From DATATV01 sp035551355 (lineage in GTDB: Bacteria > Actinomycetota > Actinomycetes > Mycobacteriales > Pseudonocardiaceae), in the NCBI GenBank assembly GCA_035551355.1, contig DASZNF010000014.1, positions 1 to 60,484 of the forward strand: DNA of 60,484 bases. Reading direction: 5' to 3'. The notes beneath the pieces were generated by a model. It was not told the origin of the DNA. It did not search any database and saw only the letters and a list, made by a program, of their open reading frames with translations. Positions 50,077 through 58,716 of the stretch are shown here, one piece after another. Made by a program: the position numbers and the translations under genes. Each line of letters opens with the position of its first letter. Positions within the stretch are counted from its first letter, which is position 1.

Positions 50077-50739
50077 TCAGATATCGAACTGATCGGAACC
50101 AGGCATCCGCCCGGTGACAACGAAAACGGTGCGCTTGGCCACCGACACGGCGTGGTCGGCGTAGCGCTCGTAGAACCGGCCAAGCAGGGTCACGTCCACC
50201 GCCGCGGCCACCCCGTGCTGCCAGTCGCGGTCCATGATCACCGTGAACAGGTGCCGGTGCAGGTTGTCCATCTCGTCGTCTTCGTCGTCGAGGGTGCGGC
50301 CGAGTTCGGCGTCCTGGTCGCGGATCACCTGTTCTGCCTTGTGCGCCAACGAAACCGCGATCTCGCCCATCTGGCGGAAGTAGGGCGCCACGTCCTCGGG
50401 CAGCACGTGCTTGGGGTGCTGCCGCCGGCTGGCCTTGGCCACGTGCTGGGCCAGATCGCCCATCCGCTCCAGGCTCTCCGCCGCGTGGATCACCGCGAGC
50501 ACGGTGCGCAGATCGGTGGCCACCGGCGCCTGCAGCGCCAGCAGCGCGTACGCCTCTTCCTCGTAGGCCGTCCGCGCCTCGTCCACCTTCAGGTCATCGC
50601 TGATCACCTGCTCGGCGAGCGCGAGATCCGCCTCCAGCAGCGCCGTGGTGGCACGTTCCATGGCCGTGGCGACCATGCCGCACATGTCGGCCAGATGATT
50701 GGCCAGATCGCCAAGTTGATCGTGGTAAGCCTCGCGCAT
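50077..50739 (-). CDS. phoU: Phosphate signalling protein PhoU
   Basis: A 220-residue protein of two three-helix PhoU domains. The metal-binding motifs are ESLERMGDLAQHVAKA (first domain) and ERYADHAVSVAKRTVF (second). PhoU represses the phosphate regulon through the sensor kinase and Pst when phosphate is ample. Its ATG 50739 follows TAGGCT by 7 nt, which suggests a leaderless mRNA, and a PHO-type repeat lies upstream of its -35. It converges with pstB instead of being its operon partner, the mycobacterial (phoY) arrangement. Confidence 0.95.
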   Translation of the reverse strand: MREAYHDQLGDLANHLADMCGMVATAMERATTALLEADLALAEQVISDDLKVDEARTAYEEEAYALLALQAPVATDLRTVLAVIHAAESLERMGDLAQHVAKASRRQHPKHVLPEDVAPYFRQMGEIAVSLAHKAEQVIRDQDAELGRTLDDEDDEMDNLHRHLFTVIMDRDWQHGVAAAVDVTLLGRFYERYADHAVSVAKRTVFVVTGRMPGSDQFDI

Positions 50740-50779
50740 GGGGCTCAGCCTACGGTTTCCGCGTCGCGAACGTGACATC

Positions 50780-50801
50780 CCTTGATGAACCGGAGTTGAA
50801 C
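50780..50801 (-). promoter_or_regulatory. PHO-box-like direct repeat of phoU
   Basis: On the minus strand GTTCA begins at 50801 and again at 50790, 11 bp apart (GTTCAACTCCG then GTTCATCAAGG). The -10 TAGGCT is at 50752-50747, so the repeats lie directly upstream of the -35 position, the same geometry as at pstS. Confidence 0.65.
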
Positions 50802-50878
50802 CTCGGGTGACCAGCCCGATCGGCGGCCCGTCCGAGGATCTTCCGGTAACCGTGGTGAGCTGCTCATTCACGCACGGC

Positions 50879-53857
50879 TCAGGCGCAGCCGGTGTCCTTG
50901 GCGTTCACTGTGGACAGTTGCGGTGCGGTGCCCGATCCGGTGGTCGCCGTGGACCCGCCGGTGGCGCTGGGCGCCTGGACCTTGCCGTCGAAGCCGGGGC
51001 CGATGTCCAGGATGATCGCGCCGTTGAGCGACGGATCGACCTGCAGCGTGGCCCCGGGCACCGAGGACGACAGCGTGCGGGCCGCGGCCTGCTCGTCGGC
51101 CGAGTACCGGATCACCGTCTTGGCCACCGGGGAATCGGTGCCCTTGGTCAGGATCTGGAAGCCCTGGCCGGCCAGTTTGGCCGCGGTGTCCTTGGCGATG
51201 TTGTCGGTGGTGTTGCCCGCGTTGAGCACCTGGATCTTGATCGTCTTGGGGTCCACCACCGAGTTCGACCCGGCCGTGGTGGCGGTGCCGCCGGACGCGC
51301 CGGGCAGCGGCGAATTGTTGATCAGCTCGCCGAACAGCTGGTTGTCGTCGCTGGTCACCGGGGTCTCGGCGCCCGCGGCGTCCAGCGTGCCGGTGGTGGG
51401 CAGCGTGACGAAGTTGACCTTGCCCAGATCGGTGGCCTGCAACGACTGCGCCAGCGTGATCAGGTCGTCCACGCCCATGTTCTGGCCGAACGAGGACTTG
51501 GTGAAGGTGGCCAGGAAGTCGTTGAGCTTGCTGGTGGACAGCAGCAGACCCTGCCCGCTGACCGCCTGGCGCAGCGCCGCGGCCATCAGCACCTGCTGCC
51601 GGTGGATCTGCCCGTGGTTGGCCAGGGTGTCGCCGGTGACGTGCGAGGCCTGCACGAAGTTCAGCGCCTGCTGGCCGGACAGGGTGACCTGGCCGGTCTG
51701 GCCGACCACGTTGCCCAGCACGCTGTCGCTGATCGGCGCCTTGACACACAACGGAATCCCGGACGCCTGCGACACCAGGCTGGAGAAGCCGGCCGCGTCG
51801 ATGCCGACGAAGTGGTTGATGCGCAAGCCGGATACCGACTGCACCGCCTCGGTCAGGCACTTGGGCCCGCCCACCTGGTACACCGCGCCCAGCGCCACGT
51901 CGTTCTGCGGCGCGACCTGCTCGGCGGTGGTGGCCGAGGCCTGGTTGTTCCACCGCGTGCAGGCCGGCCGGTCGACCGCCAGGTCGGTGGGGAAGCTGAC
52001 CACCACGGCCTGGCTACGGTCGGTGGGGATGTGCGCCACCATCACCGTGGACACCGCGGGCGTGGCCACACCGTTGTCGGTCGAGGTGCCCACGATGAGG
52101 AAGTTCTCGTCGCCCATCTGGCGCTGCGCGTCCTGAATGTACGAGGAGTTCTCGTCCAGCGCGGCCACCTGCGCCACCGGGGTGTTCTCCACCTGGGCGC
52201 GGGCGTGCCAGCCCATGAAGGTCAGCACCAGGATCAGCACCGCCGCGCCGGTCGCGCCGATCTTGGCGCCGAGCACGGCCTTGCTGTTGCGCTTTCGCGG
52301 CGGCCTGCGAGCGGCCGGATTCTTACCGGTACCGCCGGGAGGCTTGCGTGGCGGACCGCCGCTTGCGCCTTTTCCCAGTCTGCGCCCCGATCTCCCGGAC
52401 TTCTCCGGTGGTTGATCGTCGTCGGGCACGGACTCGAGGTCGTCATCGGCGAGGGACTGGTGCTCGGCGGTGTTCACCGTGGCGCGGGCCGGCGCGGGGC
52501 CGGAGTTGCCCATCTCGGTCAACGCGTCGTCGAGGTCGTTGTCCTTGTTCAGCCACGGCATCAGCCGGGCCCGGCGGGAGCGCCGCTCGCGCTCCTCGCG
52601 GACCATCTCGTCGTGCACCGCGGAGAAGCGCACCAGGGTGGCGTCCACCTTGCGCTTCTTCTGCACTTCCTCGCTGATGGGCTCCATCTCCGAGGTCAGG
52701 CAGATGGGGTCCATCGCCTCCCGCGGTTCCGGGCCGGGCGCGGGCTGCAGCCGCGGCTTCGACGATGGATTCGCCTGGCCCTGCGGCGGGCCGGCCGGGC
52801 CCGGTTCGGGCGCCTGCGGGGCCTCGGGCTCCGGGTTGAGCCGGTTGCCGACGGGCTGCTCGTCGACCGGCGGGGGCATCGCGGGCCGTCCGGGCATGGG
52901 CATCCGCCCGGTGCCCGGCCGCCGCAGCGGCGGCGGTTCGTCGATCGGTCCCTGGGGGCCTTGTGGCCCTTGCGGGATCGGGTGCTGTCCGGTGCCCGGT
53001 TGCGGCCCGCTGGTGCGCGGCCTGCGCGGCCGGTTGGGCGCGGGCGACCGATTGCCCTGGGTCGGCGCCGGACGGTCCCAGGTGCCGCTTGAGGTACTGC
53101 TGCGCGGCGCGGGCATCGGCCCGCTGGGCTGCTCCGGCCGCAGCGCGGGCTGCTGCTGGGTGGGCTGCGCCGGCGGGGGTGCCTGCTGCGGCGCGGGCGG
53201 CATGGCCTGGCGGGCCGAGGGCGGCCGGGCGCGCGGCGCGGAGCGGGCCGGCGCGATCCGCGGGTCCGACGGCGGCTCGGCCTGCGGCGGCTCCGGGGAG
53301 CGCGGCGCTGCGATGTCGTTACCTGACCGCGTCCGTCCGGTGTCCTGTTGCCGCCTACGGTATTGCGGAGGCAGGGCGCGCGGGGGCTGGGACGGCCGGC
53401 GCACGCGCGAGGTGACGTCCTGCCCATCCGGATCCACCGGGGGCAGATCGTTGCGGGAGATCTCCGAGCGATCCGAGCGAGACGAGGCCGCGGCGCGCCT
53501 GCCGCGCGGTGGCGCGGGCGGTGGGGACGGCGGCGGCTCGGGGGCGGCCCGACGAGCGCGCCGGCCCGTGGGCTCGGCTTCGGGCGCGGCCCGCCGGGCA
53601 CGCCGGCCCGCGGGTTCGGACTCGCCGAACGGCTCGGCGTCCTGGTCGCGATAACGCGGCGCGCTGGGCGGCGGGGCCACCGGGGTCATGTTGGGCTGGG
53701 AGGCGCCGTGCCGGGCCACCAGATCGGAGACGCTGACGCCGCCGGAGTCCTCCATCGACCGGCGCCTGCGGCGGCCGGGTCGCTCGTAGCCATCCGGATT
53801 GGCCGATGCGGGATTCGGGTGCCAGCCGCTGTCACCGTGGCGGGGCTCGTCAGGCAC
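50879..53857 (-). CDS. Large LytR/CpsA/Psr-domain protein with LytR_C tail (Rv0822c-like)
   Basis: 992 residues from GTG 53857, which follows GGGAGGGAG. The first ~460 residues are proline- and arginine-rich and disordered. A charged region with DEMVREERERRSRRARLMPW precedes one TM helix (about 528-550, ATGAAVLILVLTFMGW). Outside lie an LCP domain (VVVSFPTDLAVD, LRINHFVGIDAAGFSSLV, LSGQQALNFVQASHV) and a LytR_C domain (IQVLNAGNTTDNIAKDTAAKL). LCP enzymes attach polymers to peptidoglycan. The usual Arg after SFP/SIP is Thr and the YVRxR-type arginines are replaced (NFVQASH), so phosphotransferase activity is doubtful. It matches Rv0822c by position. Confidence 0.88.
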   Translation of the reverse strand: MPDEPRHGDSGWHPNPASANPDGYERPGRRRRRSMEDSGGVSVSDLVARHGASQPNMTPVAPPPSAPRYRDQDAEPFGESEPAGRRARRAAPEAEPTGRRARRAAPEPPPSPPPAPPRGRRAAASSRSDRSEISRNDLPPVDPDGQDVTSRVRRPSQPPRALPPQYRRRQQDTGRTRSGNDIAAPRSPEPPQAEPPSDPRIAPARSAPRARPPSARQAMPPAPQQAPPPAQPTQQQPALRPEQPSGPMPAPRSSTSSGTWDRPAPTQGNRSPAPNRPRRPRTSGPQPGTGQHPIPQGPQGPQGPIDEPPPLRRPGTGRMPMPGRPAMPPPVDEQPVGNRLNPEPEAPQAPEPGPAGPPQGQANPSSKPRLQPAPGPEPREAMDPICLTSEMEPISEEVQKKRKVDATLVRFSAVHDEMVREERERRSRRARLMPWLNKDNDLDDALTEMGNSGPAPARATVNTAEHQSLADDDLESVPDDDQPPEKSGRSGRRLGKGASGGPPRKPPGGTGKNPAARRPPRKRNSKAVLGAKIGATGAAVLILVLTFMGWHARAQVENTPVAQVAALDENSSYIQDAQRQMGDENFLIVGTSTDNGVATPAVSTVMVAHIPTDRSQAVVVSFPTDLAVDRPACTRWNNQASATTAEQVAPQNDVALGAVYQVGGPKCLTEAVQSVSGLRINHFVGIDAAGFSSLVSQASGIPLCVKAPISDSVLGNVVGQTGQVTLSGQQALNFVQASHVTGDTLANHGQIHRQQVLMAAALRQAVSGQGLLLSTSKLNDFLATFTKSSFGQNMGVDDLITLAQSLQATDLGKVNFVTLPTTGTLDAAGAETPVTSDDNQLFGELINNSPLPGASGGTATTAGSNSVVDPKTIKIQVLNAGNTTDNIAKDTAAKLAGQGFQILTKGTDSPVAKTVIRYSADEQAAARTLSSSVPGATLQVDPSLNGAIILDIGPGFDGKVQAPSATGGSTATTGSGTAPQLSTVNAKDTGCA

Positions 53858-54027
53858 TCGTACTCCCTCCCAGCTCTCTGTTGCTTGTTCGGTTACCTCG
53901 GGCACGGTGTGTACCTGTCGCCGACCCCGCTCGGCGCAGTTGTCACCCACCTGCGGTGGCGATAGTACGGTCGGTCGCCGCATCTGACGACAGTCCGCGA
54001 AATACTTTCACTGCCAGTAGGCGGTTG

Positions 54028-54045
54028 GGCCTACCGTGTTAGGCC
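54028..54045. terminator. Short hairpin after the diguanylate cyclase gene
   Basis: GGCCTA (54028-54033) pairs with TAGGCC (54040-54045) around a 6-nt loop, 47 nt beyond the cyclase stop on the minus strand. The LCP gene promoter may include TACTAT (53967-53962). The rest of 53858-54091 holds no gene. Confidence 0.4.
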
Positions 54046-54091
54046 GAACGGGCCAGCGGTACCTGATGTGCGCCAAGAGGTACCGAGGTGT

Positions 54092-55321
54092 TCAGCCGGC
54101 CGCACGCGGCTCCGCCACCCACGGGCGGTTCGCTGCGCTACCGGCCAGTACGACCCGCCCGGCATGACGATAGGCGACCGCATTGCGGCCGGATTGCTTG
54201 GCCGCGTAAAGCAAACTGTCCGCGCGCAGCAACTGCTGTTCCGCGCTGGTCGGCGCGCGCCGCGCCGGGGGTGGACCGGCCGGTTCGTAGGCCAGTCCGA
54301 CGCTCACCGTCACCCGCAGCCCGGGCGCCAGCTGGGACCACAGGTAGCACTCCACCTTGGCCCGGGCCGCCTCGGCGACGGCCAGCGCCGCGGGCATCTC
54401 GAGCCCGGGCAGCACCAGCACGAACTCCTCGCCGCCGTAGCGGGCGCAGAATCCGGCCTCGGGCAGGCCGTCGGAGAGCAGTTCCACCACGCGCTGCAGC
54501 ACCCGGTCGCCGAGCAGGTGCCCGAACCGGTCGTTGACCTGCTTGAACCAGTCCAGATCGACCAGCGCCACGCCCAGCCCACCGGCCGAACCGGTGTCCG
54601 CGGCGAGCAGGGCGGTCAGCCGCTGGTCGAGGTAGCGGCGGTTGTAGCTGGCGGTCAGGCTGTCCCGGATGCTCTGCTCGCGGGCCTCGGCGTGCTCCCG
54701 GCGCAGCCGGTCCACCTCGCGGCGGAACTGCTCCGGGATGGGCAGCTGCTCGGGCGCGCCGGTGTAGACCAGGTCCAGGGCGGAGCGCATGTGGTGGTAG
54801 GCCTGGCGAAACTCGCCGCGGGCGGCCAGCAGTGAGGCGATGGACTCGTGCAGCCGCACGAGTTTCGCGCTGTCGGACTGGCCGGCCGGGTCGGTGGCGG
54901 CCGAGTCGTCGGCGTCGCCGTGCGGATCGCCGTCGGGGGCGTGGCCGTTGAGATGAGCGCTGCGGCTGCCGTTGGCGCCGAGGACTCCGGTGCGCGCGGT
55001 GGTCAGGCCGCTGCTGCCGCCCAGGTCCTCGGTGGCGGAGCGCTGCTCGGCGATCACCGGCTCGACGAACACGGTGCGTTGACCAACCGCGTTGGGGCCA
55101 ACCGGATTGGCCGGGGAGATCACCGCTTGCTCGGTGATCTCCGTGCCGATACGGTCGACACGCTCGGTGTCCCGTTCGGCGGTCATCGTGTCTCGCTCGG
55201 CGGACATCCGCTCGGTGGGCGCCTCCGCGGTGGCGGTCTCGGCCAGGCTGCCGCAGGACGTCCACGCGGGGCCGACTCGTCCGGGTTCCGGTTCCGCGAT
55301 GTCGGGTCGCCGTGCGGTCAC
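54092..55321 (-). CDS. GGDEF-domain diguanylate cyclase
   Basis: About 409 residues from GTG 55321, which suits AGGGAG (55336-55331); GTG 55330 is too near to it. The N-terminal ~160 residues look disordered; a helical region with AKLVRLHESIASLLAARGEFRQAYHHMRSALD, a TPR-like pair, precedes a coiled linker and the GGDEF domain (DSLTASYNRRYLDQRL, VDLDWFKQVNDRFGHLLGD, ARYGGEEFVLVLPG). The active-site motif GGEEF is intact; no RxxD inhibitory site stands before it. The GGEEF domain is typical of an active cyclase making c-di-GMP. No TM helix was seen. Confidence 0.92.
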   Translation of the reverse strand: MTARRPDIAEPEPGRVGPAWTSCGSLAETATAEAPTERMSAERDTMTAERDTERVDRIGTEITEQAVISPANPVGPNAVGQRTVFVEPVIAEQRSATEDLGGSSGLTTARTGVLGANGSRSAHLNGHAPDGDPHGDADDSAATDPAGQSDSAKLVRLHESIASLLAARGEFRQAYHHMRSALDLVYTGAPEQLPIPEQFRREVDRLRREHAEAREQSIRDSLTASYNRRYLDQRLTALLAADTGSAGGLGVALVDLDWFKQVNDRFGHLLGDRVLQRVVELLSDGLPEAGFCARYGGEEFVLVLPGLEMPAALAVAEAARAKVECYLWSQLAPGLRVTVSVGLAYEPAGPPPARRAPTSAEQQLLRADSLLYAAKQSGRNAVAYRHAGRVVLAGSAANRPWVAEPRAAG

Positions 55322-55609
55322 GCGCTTCACCTCCCTACGTTGGTGGTGTCGTCCGAAATGACCGTCGCCTTGAGGTGGCGGGACGCGCCAGTGCCGGATT
55401 TCCCTCGACTGGCTGACGACCTACTGCTCCAAACCGGTGGTTTCCCGTGAGCCGCATCTCATTCCCGACCCCGGAGCACTAGTTGACGCCCGAAACGGCC
55501 GCTGGAGCGACTACTCGGAGTAGCAATCTTTTGGTCGCTATTCGTGGCTACCCGATCGCAAAACGCGACAATCACCGGGTGCGACGGGACCGGGTACCGG
55601 CGGGAGCTT
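55322..55609. other. Intergenic region upstream of the cyclase gene
   Basis: About 290 bp without a credible gene. CTACTC-G-GAGTAG (near 55515-55527) is a small dyad. On the minus strand it must hold the promoter of the cyclase gene and the end of the dus transcript. No BldD-type site could be identified by eye. Confidence 0.3.
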
Positions 55610-56767
55610 TCAGCCGCCGGAATGCATCAGTTCGGCACCGGCCGGGACCCGCTCGTCCTCCGGGTCGTCCAGCCAGCCCTCCGGTAGCGCCACCTTCGCC
55701 GGTGAGCCCTGCCGGCCGCGCGGGCCGTCCGCGTCCGGCGGGAACGGGATGTCCAGGCCGATCCCGGCCAGCTCGCCCACCAGGTCGTCCAGCTCGCTCA
55801 GGCGGGAGACCATGGCGAACCGCCTGCGCAGGTCGGAACCGATCGGGAAGCCGCGCAGGTACCAGGCCATGTGCTTGCGCAGGTCGCGCACGCCCTTGTC
55901 CTCGCCGTAGTGGTCGGCCAGCAACACGGCGTGTCGGCGCAACACGGCGCTCATCTCGCCCAGGGTCGGCCCGGCCGGTATCGGCCGGCCGGTGAACGCG
56001 GCGTGCAGCTCGCGGAACAGCCACGGGCGGCCCAGGCAGCCGCGGCCGACGACCACGCCGTCACAGCCGGTCTCGGCGACCATCTTCAGCGCGTCCTCGG
56101 CGGCGAAGATGTCGCCGTTGCCCAGCACCGGGACGGTGCGCACGGCCTCCTTGAGCCGGGCGATGGCCGACCAGTCGGCCTGGCCTGAGTAGCGCTGGGC
56201 GGCGGTGCGGGCGTGCAGCGCGACCGCGACCGCGCCCTCCGCCTCGGCGATCCGGCCCGCGTCCAGGTAGGTCAGATTCTCCTCGTCGATGCCGATCCGG
56301 AACTTCACGGTGACCGGAATCCCGGCCGGTTCGGCCGCGCGCACCGCGGCCGACACGATCTCGGCGAACAGTCGGCGCTTGAACGGCAGCGCGGCCCCGC
56401 CGCCCCGGCGGGTGACCTTCGGCATGGGGCAGCCGAAGTTCATGTCGATGTGATCGGCCAGGTTCTCCTCGGCGATCATCCGCACGGCCTGCGTCATGGT
56501 CTGCGGATCGACCCCGTAGAGCTGCATGGACCGGGGCGTTTCGGCGGGCCCGAAGGCGATCATGTGCATGGTGTTCGGGTCGCGTTCCACCAGCGCGCGG
56601 GTGGTGATCATCTCGCACACGTACAGCGAGGTGGCCGACCCGTACTCGCGGCACAGGGTGCGGAAGGCGACGTTGGTGATCCCGGCCATCGGCGCGAGCA
56701 CCACCGGCGGATCGACCGGGTACTGGCCGATCCGCAGCGGGTTCAGGCTCGGATGCACGCCCTCCAT
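55610..56767 (-). CDS. dus: tRNA-dihydrouridine synthase
   Basis: A 385-residue FMN enzyme that reduces uridines in the tRNA D-loop. The TIM barrel starts VVLAPMAGITNVAFRTLCRE; the catalytic cysteine is Cys113 in MNFGCPMPKVTRRGGGAAL; HARTAAQRYSGQADW and VLGNGDIFAAEDAL are family motifs, and GVVVGRGCLGRPWLF forms the phosphate-binding end. The C-terminal helical domain follows. It ends the synteny block that in mycobacteria closes with Rv0823c. The esterase gene lies 24 nt upstream on the same strand. Confidence 0.96.
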   Translation of the reverse strand: MEGVHPSLNPLRIGQYPVDPPVVLAPMAGITNVAFRTLCREYGSATSLYVCEMITTRALVERDPNTMHMIAFGPAETPRSMQLYGVDPQTMTQAVRMIAEENLADHIDMNFGCPMPKVTRRGGGAALPFKRRLFAEIVSAAVRAAEPAGIPVTVKFRIGIDEENLTYLDAGRIAEAEGAVAVALHARTAAQRYSGQADWSAIARLKEAVRTVPVLGNGDIFAAEDALKMVAETGCDGVVVGRGCLGRPWLFRELHAAFTGRPIPAGPTLGEMSAVLRRHAVLLADHYGEDKGVRDLRKHMAWYLRGFPIGSDLRRRFAMVSRLSELDDLVGELAGIGLDIPFPPDADGPRGRQGSPAKVALPEGWLDDPEDERVPAGAELMHSGG

Positions 56768-56791
56768 TGTGCGCGATCGCCGCGGCGGCGC

Positions 56792-58027
56792 CTACGAGTG
56801 GGCGCGCGGACCCGGTGGCGCGTGGTGGGTGGGTGTGCCGGTGGTCACGGTCGGGGTGGTGAACACCTGGTCGGCAAAGACCAGCAGGTAGGGCAGCGCG
56901 GCCCGCGCGGTGCGCCACGTGTGGGTCATGCCCGGATCGAGATGCAGCGCGGCGTGCTGCCCGCGGGCCGACAGCGACGCGGTGATCCGCCGCCCGGTAG
57001 CCACATCGGTCGGCGCGGCGGAACCCGCGTCCACCAGCACGGAGACCGGATACGGGAAGGCCATGGCCGGCAGGTAGGCCTGCGGATCGTTGGCCAGCAC
57101 CAGATTGGGGTGGTTGCCCAGGATGCCGGCCGAGTCGCCGAGCGAGTCGTAGGGCAGCGTGAGCAGCAGCGAGCCGAACTGCCGCAGGTGTTGCAGTCCG
57201 ACATTGAGCGCACAGAACGCGCCCCCGGACATCCCGCCCAGCGCCCGGTGTCCCCGGTCGGCGATGGTCCGGAACCGCGCGTCGATGCCCGGCACGACGG
57301 TGCCGACCAGGTAGTCCTCCAGCTGTGGCCCGGACGGCACGTTCAGGCATTCCCAGTCCGTGCCCGCCTGCCCGGCCGTCATGTCCGGTGAGACCAGAAT
57401 CATCGGCCGCACCAGGTGATCGGCGAGCAGCAGATCCATTGTGGACTGTGCGTCGCCGGAGGTGAACCAGTCGTCGGCGTTGCCATCCGGGTAGCCGTGA
57501 ATGAGATAGACCACAGGGTATTTCATGGTGCGGTTATCCGGATCGCCGTAACCCGGCGGCAGCAACACGTCCGCCAGCCCGACCGGTACCCCTCGGGCGT
57601 GATCCGGCAAAGCCACCTTGACCAGTTCCGAAGCGCTCTCGGGGTGCGCCGCCGGGCTGGCCCCGGTCGCGGCCAGATACTGATCCGACGACCCCGAGAC
57701 CGCCGCCAGCCCCGCGCCGACGTCGACGATCCCGCCGGTGCCCCGCTGCATCAGCTCGGCCAGATCGTGCGGAGTCCGCACATACCCGACATAGTCGTTC
57801 AACCCGAACGCCGCCGCCCCCAGCACCAGCGCCCCCACCACGACCACCCGCGTGACCGTGTTCCCCCGCGCGACCCCGTGGCGCCGGCCGCGAACCAGGA
57901 AGTACCCGACGGCAACGGCCGCCGAGAGCAGCCCGACCCAGATCAGTGGCGACTCCAACGAGCCGGTCGCCAACGTGTGCTCGGTCACGTCCGAAGGCAG
58001 GCTGGGCCCAGGGCCGACCGCCATCAC
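56792..58027 (-). CDS. Membrane-anchored alpha/beta-hydrolase esterase
   Basis: 411 residues. Two TM segments near the N-terminus (ESPLIWVGLLSAAVAVGYFL and VTRVVVVGALVLGAAAFGL) anchor an exported domain of the esterase/antigen-85 type: YPVVYLIHGYPDGNADDWF (oxyanion region), ILVSPDMTAGQ, and the nucleophile elbow GGMSGGAFCALNVG with Ser at about residue 266. The histidine in DPGMTHTWRTARAALPYLL completes the triad. The mycolyltransferase/esterase D fold is evident; the substrate is not. GTG 58027 and ATG 58024 are adjacent start options. It reads into dus. Confidence 0.88.
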   Translation of the reverse strand: MMAVGPGPSLPSDVTEHTLATGSLESPLIWVGLLSAAVAVGYFLVRGRRHGVARGNTVTRVVVVGALVLGAAAFGLNDYVGYVRTPHDLAELMQRGTGGIVDVGAGLAAVSGSSDQYLAATGASPAAHPESASELVKVALPDHARGVPVGLADVLLPPGYGDPDNRTMKYPVVYLIHGYPDGNADDWFTSGDAQSTMDLLLADHLVRPMILVSPDMTAGQAGTDWECLNVPSGPQLEDYLVGTVVPGIDARFRTIADRGHRALGGMSGGAFCALNVGLQHLRQFGSLLLTLPYDSLGDSAGILGNHPNLVLANDPQAYLPAMAFPYPVSVLVDAGSAAPTDVATGRRITASLSARGQHAALHLDPGMTHTWRTARAALPYLLVFADQVFTTPTVTTGTPTHHAPPGPRAHS

Positions 58028-58155
58028 ACCCCCAGAGATTCACGGCGCACAGGGCCGGTTGATCAGGTAAGCGCCCATCATGCCCACCCCCGCGCGAACC
58101 CCATGTCAAACATCGACCGCGACCCCCGAACGGGCGCCCGTTAGGATGACCCCAC

Positions 58156-58228
58156 GGGCCGTTAGCTCAATTGGTAGAGCTGCGGACTTTTAATCCGTAG
58201 GTTCTGGGTTCGAGCCCCAGGCGGCCCA
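58156..58228 (+). tRNA. tRNA-Lys (anticodon TTT)
   Basis: 73 nt with all four arms. The acceptor GGGCCGT pairs with GCGGCCC at the 3' end, the anticodon stem GCGGA pairs with TCCGT, the anticodon TTT is at 58189-58191, and the T-arm CTGGG-TTCGAGC-CCCAG is consensus. The discriminator base is A58228 and CCA is not encoded. A serine-recombinase remnant lies downstream on the opposite strand. Confidence 0.95.
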
Positions 58229-58353
58229 CGACCTCTGGTCGACCCTGCTCGCGGAACGCGCTCGCCGGGTCGGCCGTCGTGTCTTCCAGGGGACGCCCCC
58301 GGACCCCCGCGGGTTCGGGCGCTGCGCGCCCTCGCGGTTGGTCGCGGTCGATG

Positions 58354-58608
58354 GACCCGGTCGATGTGGGTGATGATCTCGTCCAGCTCGGCCGGGGTGG
58401 GCATGGCGGGTTCGTCGGCGACCTGTCCGGACAGCTCGGCGCGCCGCTGCCGGAGCTGCTTTGCTTTGGTGCCAAGCTTATCCAGGCGCGGCCTGGCGGT
58501 GGACTCGTCCGTGGTGCCGTTCTCGAACGCGGCGAAGTAGCGATCCATGGCCGCGTTGGTCCTGGTCAGTTCGGCCGCGACCGCCAGGTGCGCGGGCGGC
58601 CGGTGGCG
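58354..58608 (-). pseudogene. Serine recombinase C-terminal remnant
   Basis: One frame reads HLAVAAELTRTNAAMDRYFA and continues AFENGTTDESTARPRLDKLG, KAKQLRQRRAELSGQVADEP and TPAELDEIITHIDRV, the late coiled-coil part of large serine recombinases of mobile elements. No resolvase catalytic domain or zinc ribbon precedes it, and the frame loses similarity after HIDRV. It is therefore a decayed fragment. Its place next to tRNA-Lys suggests that an integrated element was once here and has been mostly deleted. Confidence 0.6.
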
Positions 58609-58716
58609 GCGGTGCCGATCATGGCTCTGCCGCGAAGTCGAAACCTCCTGGCAGCGATCTGGCCAGACACCGGAGGGGATGTGCCGCGCGGCGGGTGGGT
58701 CCCCACTGGTCCGCGC

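Noticed and set aside
58162..58548. Complete small gene on the minus strand across tRNA-Lys
   Set aside because: Its last codons are antisense to the tRNA and the middle is low complexity. Only the part resembling the recombinase end is meaningful.
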